Shown here: positions 40,026-48,653 of the stretch, in pieces
Numbering within the stretch: position 1 is the first letter of the stretch
Layout of the letters: the number at the start of each line of letters is the position of its first letter
From: Streptococcus entericus DSM 14446
GTDB lineage: Bacteria; Bacillota; Bacilli; Lactobacillales; Streptococcaceae
Assembly (NCBI RefSeq): GCF_000380025.1
Contig: NZ_KB904178.1
Coordinates: 62,178-126,177, forward strand
Length of the DNA: 64,000 nucleotides
Direction of reading: 5' to 3'
Position numbers and translations under genes: made by a program
The notes under the pieces: generated by a model
The model's database searches: none
Told to the model about the DNA's origin: nothing
Seen by the model: the letters and a program-made list of their open reading frames with translations, nothing else

Positions 40026-41822
40026 TTACGGTAATTTGCTGTTAACGTATTTTTCAACGTTAGCTTCATGGTCTTCAAAGGTTTCTGCATAGTAAACCTT
40101 GCCAGTTGTCACGTCAGCCACAAAATAGAGGTAATCGGTTTGAGCGGGCATGATGGTCGCTTGGATGGCTTTCAAACTCGGGCTATCCACTGCACCTGGC
40201 ATTAGGCCAACATTAGCATAAATGTTGTATGGGGAGTCAATCGCCGTATCAATGGCTGTATCCTCAGCTAAGGTTGTCTTATCACCTAGCTTATCCATTG
40301 CATACAAGATGGCAATATTACTCTGTAACGGCATATCAATGGCCAAACGATTGTAGAAAACACTAGCAATCTTCTGACGATCATCATCTGAAGAGCCTTC
40401 TTTTTCAACCAGCGATGCTAGGGTCAGAACCTCATTAACTGTCATACCTTTCTCAGCAATGGTTGCATAATGAGGAGCCAAATTATTATCCATAGCTGCC
40501 AGCATCTCATCTAAGAGTCCTTCTAATGTCGTTGTCTCATAATAAGAGTAGGTTGCTGGGAAGAGGTAACCTTCTAATTGGAACTTCACTAATGAGGCAT
40601 CTGGTAGGCTACCCAGAAGATTTGGATATTTCTCAACCATTCGAGCGATGACCTCTGGATTTTGCACGAGGGCAAGGAAGTCTTCTTCTGAGAATGGTGA
40701 CTTATCCGTTTTATCATCTGTTGCACCGTTTAGAGCAACAGCTTTAGCAATTTGGGTCAATGTATAGCCTTCTGGAATGACAATTTTTCCAAGTGCTGGT
40801 AAAACTGGCTCTGGTGTTCCCCCTTCTTGGAGTAATTTTGAAATATCATCAAGTGACATGCTCTTTTGAAGGTTGTAATAGCCACTCTGGAAGTTTGAAT
40901 AGTTTTTGAACTTTGTATAGTAATTAAAAATTGTACTACTTTTAATCAAACCATTTTCTTCCAAAATTTGACCAATTTGGCGGTTGCTAGATCCTGATGG
41001 AATCTCCACTTGCACGTAATCAGTTGCTGTCTTATCCAATGGTCCTACAGCACTAGACACATAGCGGTAGCCAAAGAAAGCTGTCACCAGGAGCAAGACA
41101 ACAATCGTTGTTCCCAAAATTAGTGAAATTTTCTTTGCCAGAGAACTATTTTTCTGACGTTTCTGTTGTCTAAAAGCATCATCCGCAACAATGTAGTCCT
41201 CGTAGTCGTCATCAACTGGATTATCAGCAAAGAGATCCTGATCAAAAGGAAGGACTTCCGGACGATGGTCAGTTTCTTCTGCAACTGGCTCTAAACCACT
41301 CAAACTAGCTTGTTCGATGATGACGGTATCGCCAAAATCATTAAATGTGGTTTCTCGGAGAGATTCCAAATCAATCGGAGCTGTCTCAGAGAAATCTGGA
41401 ATGGCAGTCTCTGATAGACTATCATCGCGCTCTAACTCACGTCGAATAACTTCGCGTTCAGCTTCAAGAACATCTTCTTCAGGAGATAATTGTTCGATTG
41501 GTTCATCAGGTATAGCCTTATCTTGGTCAACTAATGGCTCCGTCTCCAATGTAGCATCTTGCTCACGACGAGCCAACTCAGCCTCCAAAGCTGCTTGCTG
41601 TTTGGCGTTCTCTTCAGCTAAAAGAGCCAGACGTTCGGCTTCTAGCCTAGCTTCTTCTGCTTGTCTTGCTGCCAAAGCAGCTTCCTGACGAGCTTTCTCT
41701 TCCTGAGCTAATCGTTCTTCACGCTGACGAGACGCTTGGCGCAAGTCCTCTAGAATTTTTTCCTTGAATGTTTTATCGTGAGTGGCATTTGGACGGTCGT
41801 CATCATTAAAGATATCTGTCAC
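40026..41822 (-). CDS. mltG: Endolytic murein transglycosylase MltG with long cytoplasmic extension
   Basis: 598 aa from a GTG with AAGGAGG upstream. Residues about 1-228 are cytoplasmic: a Glu/Ala/Arg coiled coil (about 25-90), then an acidic linker. One membrane helix (about 230-254, LILGTTIVVLLLVTAFFGYR) is followed by a LysM-like part and the YceG catalytic domain; the catalytic Glu is in LASLVEKEGS near 473. It cuts nascent glycan strands outside the membrane and works with the elongation machinery. The long cytoplasmic part is typical of streptococcal MltG. It has its own promoter. Confidence 0.93.
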   Translation of the reverse strand: MTDIFNDDDRPNATHDKTFKEKILEDLRQASRQREERLAQEEKARQEAALAARQAEEARLEAERLALLAEENAKQQAALEAELARREQDATLETEPLVDQDKAIPDEPIEQLSPEEDVLEAEREVIRRELERDDSLSETAIPDFSETAPIDLESLRETTFNDFGDTVIIEQASLSGLEPVAEETDHRPEVLPFDQDLFADNPVDDDYEDYIVADDAFRQQKRQKNSSLAKKISLILGTTIVVLLLVTAFFGYRYVSSAVGPLDKTATDYVQVEIPSGSSNRQIGQILEENGLIKSSTIFNYYTKFKNYSNFQSGYYNLQKSMSLDDISKLLQEGGTPEPVLPALGKIVIPEGYTLTQIAKAVALNGATDDKTDKSPFSEEDFLALVQNPEVIARMVEKYPNLLGSLPDASLVKFQLEGYLFPATYSYYETTTLEGLLDEMLAAMDNNLAPHYATIAEKGMTVNEVLTLASLVEKEGSSDDDRQKIASVFYNRLAIDMPLQSNIAILYAMDKLGDKTTLAEDTAIDTAIDSPYNIYANVGLMPGAVDSPSLKAIQATIMPAQTDYLYFVADVTTGKVYYAETFEDHEANVEKYVNSKLP

Positions 41823-41853
41823 GGCAGAACCTCCTTGTGTTTATCATCATACT

Positions 41854-41882
41854 ATTATAACTGAATTAACTATAAATTTCAA
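41854..41882 (-). promoter_or_regulatory. mltG promoter
   Basis: Minus-strand -35 TTGAAA (41877-41882), 17-base spacer, consensus -10 TATAAT (41854-41859), about 30 bases before the GTG start. Confidence 0.75.
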
Positions 41883-41895
41883 GTTATCGCTTACT

Positions 41896-43227
41896 TTATT
41901 GGTTATTTCGTGTTAGATTAGACAATAACTGTTCAAAAGATTGCTCGTAGGACTGAATATCACCAGCTCCCATAAAGACATAGACGGCATTTTGATGATC
42001 TAACAAAGGTGAAACGTTTTCGACAGTAATGACACTAGCAGGTTTGGTGATCCGATTAGCCAAATCTTCAACCTTGACCTCACCCTTATCCACTTCGCGA
42101 GCCGAGCCATAAATCTGAGCCAGATAAACACTATCCGCTTCATTCAATGCTATGGCAAAATCATCTAGGAGTGCGATGGTTCGAGTGAAGGTATGCGGTT
42201 GAAAAACAGCAACAATTTCTTTTTCTGGGTATTTCTGGCGTGCAGCATCAAGGGTTGCAATAATCTCTGTCGGGTGATGGGCAAAATCATCAATAATCAC
42301 TGTGTCATCGATTCTTTTCTCAGTAAAGCGACGTTTGACGCCAGCAAAGGTACGGATATGCTCACGCACCAACTCCATACTAAACCCTGCAATATAGAGA
42401 TTGCCAATAACCGCAAGAGCGTTTAAAATATTATGGCTGCCATAAGCAGGCATGTGGAAGATACCTAAGTCCTCGCCGCGATAGAGCACTCGGAAGTCTG
42501 AGCCTTCTGTTGTCCGCAAAATATCGACAGCTTGGAAATCATCCGCTGGCTCAAAACCGTAATAATAAATCGGTGCGGTTGCTTCTATTTGTCTGAGGTA
42601 CTTATCACCACCGTAGAGAAACAGTCCCTTGCTGACCTGTTTAGCATAGTCGTTAAACGCGTTAAAGACATCATCAACGCTGGTGAAATAATCAGGATGG
42701 TCAAAATCTATATTAGTAATAATCGAATAGGCGGGATAATAAGGCGCAAAATGCCTTTCATACTCATCAGATTCAAACACAAAATAAGAACTTTGCTCAG
42801 AACCACGACCTGTTCCATCACCAATCAAATAACTGGTATCTGTGATATGGCGCATCACATGGGCTAGAAGACCCGTCGTTGAGGTTTTGCCATGAGCACC
42901 TGCCACACCAAAACTGGTAAACTGAGTCATGAGCTCGCCTAAAAATTCATGGTAACGTTGAAATGGAATGCCCTGTTCCAAGGCATAAGCTACTTCAATA
43001 TTGTTATCTGGCCTAAAAGCATTTCCTGCAATGAGCGTCACATCGGGCCGGATATTATCTGTCGAAAAGGGCAAAATCTTAACGCCAGCCAATTCAAGGT
43101 CACGCTGGGTAAAGTAATACTGATCAACATCACTTCCTTGCACGTCATGCCCCATCTGATGCAACATCAGTGCTAGAGCGCTCATTCCTGAGCCCTTAAT
43201 CCCAATAAAATGATAGGTTTTTGTCAT
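41896..43227 (-). CDS. murC: UDP-N-acetylmuramate-L-alanine ligase
   Basis: 443 aa. It adds L-alanine to UDP-MurNAc, the first step of the peptidoglycan stem peptide. The N-terminal nucleotide-sugar motif is [14 protein letters not shown] near 7-20, the ATP loop [15 protein letters not shown] near 108-122, and the C-terminal domain carries [10 protein letters not shown] near 314. It follows the 194-aa unknown gene after ten bases. Confidence 0.96.
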   Translation of the reverse strand: MTKTYHFIGIKGSGMSALALMLHQMGHDVQGSDVDQYYFTQRDLELAGVKILPFSTDNIRPDVTLIAGNAFRPDNNIEVAYALEQGIPFQRYHEFLGELMTQFTSFGVAGAHGKTSTTGLLAHVMRHITDTSYLIGDGTGRGSEQSSYFVFESDEYERHFAPYYPAYSIITNIDFDHPDYFTSVDDVFNAFNDYAKQVSKGLFLYGGDKYLRQIEATAPIYYYGFEPADDFQAVDILRTTEGSDFRVLYRGEDLGIFHMPAYGSHNILNALAVIGNLYIAGFSMELVREHIRTFAGVKRRFTEKRIDDTVIIDDFAHHPTEIIATLDAARQKYPEKEIVAVFQPHTFTRTIALLDDFAIALNEADSVYLAQIYGSAREVDKGEVKVEDLANRITKPASVITVENVSPLLDHQNAVYVFMGAGDIQSYEQSFEQLLSNLTRNNQ

Positions 43228-43237
43228 TTAATTCTCC

Positions 43238-43822
43238 TCAGTTTTGTCCTTCAAGACGGGACAGGTTTAGTTCTTGGGCCACACGCTGTTCCTTTTGACG
43301 TTGAATGGCATCCTGATTGTAGATTTGACTCCGTTTCAAGAAGTCATAATTGTTCTTTTTAGGTTCTTTTGCTGAAGCATTAACAGGTTCTTGGTAGAGT
43401 TGTGGTAACTCTGCTAAGATGTAGGCATCTTGTCTAAGGGCTTTAGCATAGTCGCCCCAGCCCTTTATGGGTTTGTTCGTAGAAACTCGCGCTTGTGAGC
43501 GAGAGGACACTGGCTCTTTTGATTTTGGAATAATGGGCGTTTCACGTGTCAGCAGGGCTTGTCGCTTTTTCTTAAGGTCTGCTCGTGCTTCTTGACGCCC
43601 TTTTTCTGCCGGCTCAAAAACCGGCTGAGTAGTTGGAGGCGTGTCAGCTACTCCAGCAGGCTCACCAGCAGTTTCCACCTCATCAGCATAAATTTTATCT
43701 TGATAATTGCCTTTAATATTTGTAATCAAATCCTCGTTCTCATACAGGGACATCACCCGAGCAAGCTTGATAACAGGCTCGTCATCAGCCACAAGAGGAA
43801 ATAAGTGCCGTGGTCTAGTCAT
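43238..43822 (-). CDS. Conserved hypothetical protein between murC and the SNF2 gene, 194 aa
   Basis: The ATG at 43820-43822 (MTRPRHLFPLVADDEPVIK) has AAAGGAG upstream; the frame extends further but that part is the repeat at 43852. The protein is soluble and charged, with Pro/Ala/Glu-rich low-complexity stretches and a C-terminal segment of Asn, Gln and basic residues (NNYDFLKRSQIYNQDAIQRQ). I recognise the genomic place (between murC and snf) from other streptococci but no domain. A link to envelope or division is only suggested by murC. Confidence 0.8.
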   Translation of the reverse strand: MTRPRHLFPLVADDEPVIKLARVMSLYENEDLITNIKGNYQDKIYADEVETAGEPAGVADTPPTTQPVFEPAEKGRQEARADLKKKRQALLTRETPIIPKSKEPVSSRSQARVSTNKPIKGWGDYAKALRQDAYILAELPQLYQEPVNASAKEPKKNNYDFLKRSQIYNQDAIQRQKEQRVAQELNLSRLEGQN

Positions 43823-43851
43823 GCACTGGGCTCCTTTCATAAGCAAGGTCA

Positions 43852-44085
43852 GAGAGTGGAACAAAAATCGGTAATTCATCAAAATTCGATGAGCCGTTAA
43901 CCCACCTCCGCACAGCTCAAACAGCCTAAAGATGGCTGTTTGAGATTGTGGATAGAGCGAGCAAGGCTCGCCACAATCGTCAGGGCTGTTCAGCTGATAA
44001 AATCAGCGAATTAGCCCACTCAACCACTGCGCCCTGCTTGAAAATTAAAAATCAATTGAAAAGTTAGGACTTTTGTCTCAGCCTC
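43852..44085. repeat. Dispersed intergenic repeat, copy B (modular hairpins)
   Basis: Ends: GTGGAACAAAAATCGG on the left and TTTTGTCTCAGCC on the right, imperfect inverted repeats of each other. Inside are hairpins at 43916-43944 (CTCAAACAGCC with GGCTGTTTGAG), 43944-43978 (GATTGTGG with CCACAATC, inner GCGAGC with GCTCGC) and 43993-44007 (GCTGAT with ATCAGC). Spacers TTAACCCACCTCCGCA (43898-43913) and TTAGCCCACT (44011-44020) recur in copy C. It separates the SNF2 gene from the gene at 43238. Confidence 0.75.
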
Positions 44086-44138
44086 CTATCCTCCAACACC
44101 ACATTATACCGTAAAATAGATTTTTTTTCAAAGACTAC

Positions 44139-47100
44139 TTATTCCGAAATGCCTAAAATTTCCTTGATTTCAGCAAGTGTCAAACTAGATTTTGGCACAT
44201 CCCCGTCCAGAACATCTTTGATTAAATGGCGCTTGTTATCTTGCAGAGCCAGAATTTTTTCTTCAATGCTTCCTTTGGTAATCAGACGATAGACTTGAAC
44301 AGGTTTATCTTGTCCCAGCCGATGTGCCCGCCCAATCGCTTGTAGTTCGACGGCAGGATTCCACCACAGATCAACAAGGATAACTGTGTCTGCACCAGTG
44401 AGGTTGAGACCAACACCACCAGCCTTTAATGACATCAGAAACACATCCCGACTGCCTTTATTAAATGCGGTCGTCATTTCTTGACGTTCCCTTGGTGGCG
44501 TTGACCCTGTCAGAATGTAGTTGCTCAGACCTAGTTCTTGTAATTGCTCTTCAATCAAGGTCAACATGCCTCTGAATTGAGAAAAGATTAAGACCCTATG
44601 TCCGTTCTCTTTGAGTTGGACCAGTAAGTCTCTAAGCCCATCAAGCTTGCCACTACTTCCTTCGTAAGGCATGAACAGCTGCGGCGTATTGCAGATTTGC
44701 CTCAACCGTGTAATTCCTGATAAAATCTCAATTTTATCTCTAGCAAATTCTGCCTGGCTGGTTTGAAGCACCCTCTGCTGCATGCGTTCCAGCTGTGCCA
44801 GATAAATGGTTTTCTGACCATCACTCATGTCGTTATGATAGGTGATTTCAGTCATATCTGGCAATTCAGGAAGAACCTCTTCTTTCCGACGACGTAGCAA
44901 AAACGGACGAATGATGCGTGCGACTGCCTGTGCAGACAGCTGATTAAATTGGGTCTTACTTGTAAATAAGCCAGGTAAAACAATCTGAAATATCGACCAG
45001 ATTTCTAACAAGCGGTTTTCAATCGGTGTGCCAGACAGGGCAAAGCACCTCGAAACCGGAAAGTCTCTCAGGGCTTGCGCAATCTTGGTTTGACTATTTT
45101 TCAAGACCTGTGCTTCATCTAAAATCAAGTAGTCAAAATGATAGTCCTGATAAGTCAGCAAGTCCTGACGAAAACTATGATAGGAGGTCAACAGCACAGC
45201 ATCCTGCTGTCTGATGCTGGCTTCTCTCTGAGCCTTAGTCCCCTGAACCACACTGACGGCTACCTCCGGCAAAAACTTGGCAAACTCTTCCTGCCAGTTA
45301 TAAACCAAACTAGAAGGCGCTAAAATGAGTGCACGCTGACCAGCACACAGCTGTCTCGACAAGAAAGCAATGGTCTGCAAGGTCTTGCCAAGTCCCATGT
45401 CATCAGCTAAAACACCGCCAAAACCATAATGATCCAAAACAGACAGCCACTGCACGCCACGTTGCTGATACCCTCGTAAGGTCGCAGAAATAGGAAGTTC
45501 TCCCAACTCAAAAGTTTCAGGATGCGAAAGATGAGTCGTCATGGCTTGCAATTCATCAGAAAAAGTGACCTTATCATAACTGGACAAGGCATCTTTAAGT
45601 TGAAAACTAGCAAGGTTAGACACTTGAAACCGGCTCTTATCAAGGTGCTTAGCCCGCAAATTTAACAACGTCTGTGAAATCCGCTTAATCTCATCGTCGA
45701 ATACCACCACTTGACCCGAACGGCTAATAAAATAAGGCTCTTGCTCTTGAAGACTGATGACCGCCTGTTCAATGTCAGTCGGGCTAAGGTCAGAAAAATC
45801 AAAATTGACCTCTAGCAAACCACCAGCCCTCTCCAAAGCAATACGTGGTCTAACCACCTGCCACAAGGCCTCAACATCTGGTGACAAGGTCACCTGCCCC
45901 AAGCGGCGCAACTGCGGTAGTTCTTGTTCAAAAAATTGATAAAGTTCAGCTTGTCTGGGCAGAGCTCGATAACTGCTAAAAGTTGGCGCAAAGCCTAGCC
46001 TCACCAATGTTCTATCAATCTCTCGCTTCTTTTTAGGGTGACTGGTAAATGGCAGAGCCATAAACTCAGATTGTTCCTTGACTACTAGCTCATCATAGTG
46101 TAGAACAAGGTCTAGTCTCAGTTGATGATCCTCTTGAGTGATGATAAATTCTGGTTCAAAATCTTTAATAGCAAATGAGAGCGGTGCCTGGACAGGTCCC
46201 AAGGTTGAAAAATCAAATAAATGTTCTGCCAGTCGTCCTTGCTCGGTCAAATCCATAATCAAGGTTTTATGCCAGTCTGCTCCGATAGGTAAACTGCTAA
46301 GCGCCTTGAACAGGCGTTGCTGACTATCAGTTAAGGCGTAAAAAACACCCTCACGATAAAGGTACTGTCCCTCAAATAGGGAAAGATCATAGCGTTCTTT
46401 GATGACCAGTCCTATATGATCAAGCTCTAACCTAACCTCGAATTGAAAGAGCTCATGCTCAGCTGCCAAAGGCTTCAAGCTAGGTTGCGTTAACTCTTGA
46501 CCTGCTAAGAGGGTTAATGAAAAGGAAGATAGTTTTCCAAGTACCTCTAGCCCTTCTGCAAAAAATCCACCCGGCAAAAAAAGATGGCGACCATAGGTTG
46601 GGAAGAACGTTGAACTGTCACTGGAGGCCAGGCGATTTAAAAAGCGCAACACTTCTTGGCTGGCTGAATCAAACCAGCCCGTGCTTAGTTGCTCATAGTA
46701 ATTCTTACCGATTTGGTAATGTTTTTGATCACGCACCAGACTGAGAAAAGCTGGAATATCACGAATCACATAGGAGCGCTGGTCGGGTAAGCGCTGAATT
46801 TTAAGCGTCCATAGCAACTGCTGACCATACGGCCGCTCTCCGATGACTGACAAGCAATACTTATTCTCTTCATGCGGAAGTTCCTCTAATTCATCTAAAA
46901 AACGACTGGCAAAAAGATACTCTGAACGGCTCTGCTGAGCAGTCTCCTCAACTTTGGGTGCCGCTTCAGATAGTAGATGGTGTTTCACAAAATGCTCCGC
47001 ACCTGCCAAATGAGCGCAATACCCTTTAGTCGCAAAGAAATCACAATTACAATGATTGAGGTAGTCATCATCAGCGTAAGTTACCTCAGCATCTCCCACC

Positions 47101-47204
47101 ATCAGTTGATGGCTTTGTTCATTACTATCCTGTAGCTGAACTTGACCAGTTTGATAAAGGGCGACCCCTTCTTGTCTGACCCAGCTTGGCATCAACTTTG
47201 CCAT
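44139..47204 (-). CDS. snf: SNF2-family DEAD/DEAH-box helicase with SWIM zinc finger
   Basis: 1021 aa from MAKLMPSWVRQEG, which has GGAGG upstream. A SWIM zinc finger (CNCDFFATKGYCAHLAG near 51-67) opens the protein. The ATPase core is C-terminal: Walker A DDMGLGKT near 598, Walker B DEAQ near 695, GTPIENRLLEIWSIF, then SLKAGGVGLNL and QAIGRAHRLGQ of the second RecA-like lobe. SNF2 proteins move along DNA and remodel nucleoprotein or RNA polymerase complexes; the bacterial role is not settled. The -10 TATAAT at 47231 faces the divergent acyP promoter. Confidence 0.92.
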   Translation of the reverse strand: MAKLMPSWVRQEGVALYQTGQVQLQDSNEQSHQLMVGDAEVTYADDDYLNHCNCDFFATKGYCAHLAGAEHFVKHHLLSEAAPKVEETAQQSRSEYLFASRFLDELEELPHEENKYCLSVIGERPYGQQLLWTLKIQRLPDQRSYVIRDIPAFLSLVRDQKHYQIGKNYYEQLSTGWFDSASQEVLRFLNRLASSDSSTFFPTYGRHLFLPGGFFAEGLEVLGKLSSFSLTLLAGQELTQPSLKPLAAEHELFQFEVRLELDHIGLVIKERYDLSLFEGQYLYREGVFYALTDSQQRLFKALSSLPIGADWHKTLIMDLTEQGRLAEHLFDFSTLGPVQAPLSFAIKDFEPEFIITQEDHQLRLDLVLHYDELVVKEQSEFMALPFTSHPKKKREIDRTLVRLGFAPTFSSYRALPRQAELYQFFEQELPQLRRLGQVTLSPDVEALWQVVRPRIALERAGGLLEVNFDFSDLSPTDIEQAVISLQEQEPYFISRSGQVVVFDDEIKRISQTLLNLRAKHLDKSRFQVSNLASFQLKDALSSYDKVTFSDELQAMTTHLSHPETFELGELPISATLRGYQQRGVQWLSVLDHYGFGGVLADDMGLGKTLQTIAFLSRQLCAGQRALILAPSSLVYNWQEEFAKFLPEVAVSVVQGTKAQREASIRQQDAVLLTSYHSFRQDLLTYQDYHFDYLILDEAQVLKNSQTKIAQALRDFPVSRCFALSGTPIENRLLEIWSIFQIVLPGLFTSKTQFNQLSAQAVARIIRPFLLRRRKEEVLPELPDMTEITYHNDMSDGQKTIYLAQLERMQQRVLQTSQAEFARDKIEILSGITRLRQICNTPQLFMPYEGSSGKLDGLRDLLVQLKENGHRVLIFSQFRGMLTLIEEQLQELGLSNYILTGSTPPRERQEMTTAFNKGSRDVFLMSLKAGGVGLNLTGADTVILVDLWWNPAVELQAIGRAHRLGQDKPVQVYRLITKGSIEEKILALQDNKRHLIKDVLDGDVPKSSLTLAEIKEILGISE

Positions 47205-47230
47205 CTTGACCTCCAAAAACTTAATTATCT

Positions 47231-47265
47231 ATTATATCACAAATTCGACCATTTTATGGTAAACT
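47231..47265. promoter_or_regulatory. Divergent promoters of the SNF2 gene and acyP
   Basis: Minus strand: TGATATAAT, with the -10 at 47231-47236. Plus strand: TATGGTAAACT (47255-47265), with -10 TAAACT. Both are TGn-extended and lie within 35 bases, so the two polymerases would compete. Confidence 0.5.
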
Positions 47266-47302
47266 AACCTTGATAAAAGATTTTTTTTTAAAGGAGAGCA
47301 AG

Positions 47303-47581
47303 ATGCAAAAGGTCAGATTACTTGTAGCAGGTCGGGTGCAGGGGGTTGGGTTTCGTTATGCCACTCAGGCGCTAGCCATGGAAATTGGCGGTATTTATGG
47401 GCGGGTCTGGAATAATGACGATGGTACTGTCGAAATTCTCGCTCAGGCTGAAGAACATCACGAATTACAGCGATTTATTCACGGGATTAGAAACAATCCT
47501 TCACGCTTTGCTAAGGTAACTTATGTCGATGTCACACCTGTCGCTTTTTCAGATTATAGCGATTTTCGAGTGAGTAACTGA
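47303..47581 (+). CDS. acyP: Acylphosphatase
   Basis: 92 aa from MQKVRLLVAGRVQGVGFRY with AAAGGAGA upstream. The phosphate-binding loop GRVQGVGFR includes the catalytic Arg18, and the catalytic Asn lies in GRVWNNDDGTVEI near 36. It hydrolyses acyl phosphates such as acetyl or carbamoyl phosphate in the cytoplasm. It precedes yidC, a frequent pairing in streptococci, but yidC has a separate promoter. Confidence 0.93.
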   Translation: MQKVRLLVAGRVQGVGFRYATQALAMEIGGIYGRVWNNDDGTVEILAQAEEHHELQRFIHGIRNNPSRFAKVTYVDVTPVAFSDYSDFRVSN

Positions 47582-47621
47582 GTGTCCCTCGTCACAAACT
47601 GACGAAATACTACCTAAACTG

Positions 47622-47650
47622 TTGAGAATTTTTTCAAAAAAAGGTAGAAT
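47622..47650 (+). promoter_or_regulatory. yidC promoter
   Basis: TTGAGA (47622-47627), 17-base spacer, TAGAAT (47645-47650), 31 bases before the yidC ATG. Confidence 0.65.
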
Positions 47651-47681
47651 GTTATGGTATCACAAAAAAGCAAAGGAATAC

Positions 47682-48620
47682 ATGATTTTGAAAAAACATC
47701 GACTCTTACTCTCGGGTTTAAGCCTGAGCCTACTTATGCTCCTAGCTGGGTGTGTCAACACTGTGAATGGCGTCCCTACTAAGGATGATCCGATTTGGAA
47801 TTATCTCGTTGCCCCAATGGGAGATGTTATCCGCTATTTTGCGGTTGATAAGGCACTCGGTTTTGGGATTGCGATTATCCTTGTGACCATCTTGGTGCGT
47901 GTCTTGATCATCTTGCCTCTTGGACTTTATCAGTCTTGGCAAGCCACTTATCAGGCTGAGAAACGTAACTACTTTAGCCATGTTTTTGAGCCATTAAACA
48001 AGCGCCTAAGAGAGGCTGAGACCAACGATGAAAAGTTGGCCATCCAGACCGAAATCATGGCGTTAAACAAAGAATACGGTCTCAGTCTCTTTGGCGGCAT
48101 GGGATGCTTACCGATTCTGATTCAAATGCCATTCTTCTCTGCCCTCTTCTATGCTGCACGCTATACAGAAGGCATCAGTGGCACGAGTTTCCTCTGGTTC
48201 CGCTTGGATCAGCCAGACCTGATTTTGACCGCAATCATCGCCGCACTTTACCTTTTGCAAGCTCATCTGTCTCTAGCAACTGTTCCTGAAGAGCAAAAAG
48301 CTCAAATGAAAACAACCATGTACATGATGCCAATCATGATGGTTGGATTCGGTTTTACGTCTCCTGCTGGGGTCCTTCTCTACTGGTTAGTCGGTGGTGT
48401 AATTGCTATTTTCCAACAACTTCTGGTTACCTATATAATCAAGCCACGCCTAAGAGCTAAAGTCGAAGAAGAATACCGACTCAATCCTCCGAAAGCCTAC
48501 AAGCCCAAAACAGCAAAGCCAGCTACACCATCAAAAGATAGCAAAGAAGCCCCTAAAGCTATCACTGCTAATGTGGACAATAAAAAGCGTAATGCTGGTA
48601 AGCAAAAACGCCGCTCATAG
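47682..48620 (+). CDS. yidC: Membrane protein insertase, YidC2 type
   Basis: 312 aa from MILKKHRLLLSG with AAAGGAA upstream. It is a lipoprotein (LAGC, Cys24) with the YidC/Oxa1 core of five helices: IILVTILVRVLIILPLG carries the conserved Arg of the hydrophilic groove, and GCLPILIQMPFFSALFYA is the family signature. The C-terminal tail (about 268-312) is Lys/Arg-rich, as in streptococcal YidC2, which can bind ribosomes. The acylphosphatase neighbour, and the absence of rnpA, also fit YidC2. Confidence 0.93.
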   Translation: MILKKHRLLLSGLSLSLLMLLAGCVNTVNGVPTKDDPIWNYLVAPMGDVIRYFAVDKALGFGIAIILVTILVRVLIILPLGLYQSWQATYQAEKRNYFSHVFEPLNKRLREAETNDEKLAIQTEIMALNKEYGLSLFGGMGCLPILIQMPFFSALFYAARYTEGISGTSFLWFRLDQPDLILTAIIAALYLLQAHLSLATVPEEQKAQMKTTMYMMPIMMVGFGFTSPAGVLLYWLVGGVIAIFQQLLVTYIIKPRLRAKVEEEYRLNPPKAYKPKTAKPATPSKDSKEAPKAITANVDNKKRNAGKQKRRS

Positions 48621-48623
48621 TAT

Positions 48624-48653
48624 AAAAAACTGGATATTTAGTCCAGTTTTTTT
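48624..48653. terminator. Bidirectional terminator between yidC and the convergent membrane protein gene
   Basis: AAAAAACTGGA pairs with TCCAGTTTTTT around TATTTAG. T runs follow on both strands. It overlaps the stop of the minus-strand gene. Confidence 0.88.
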
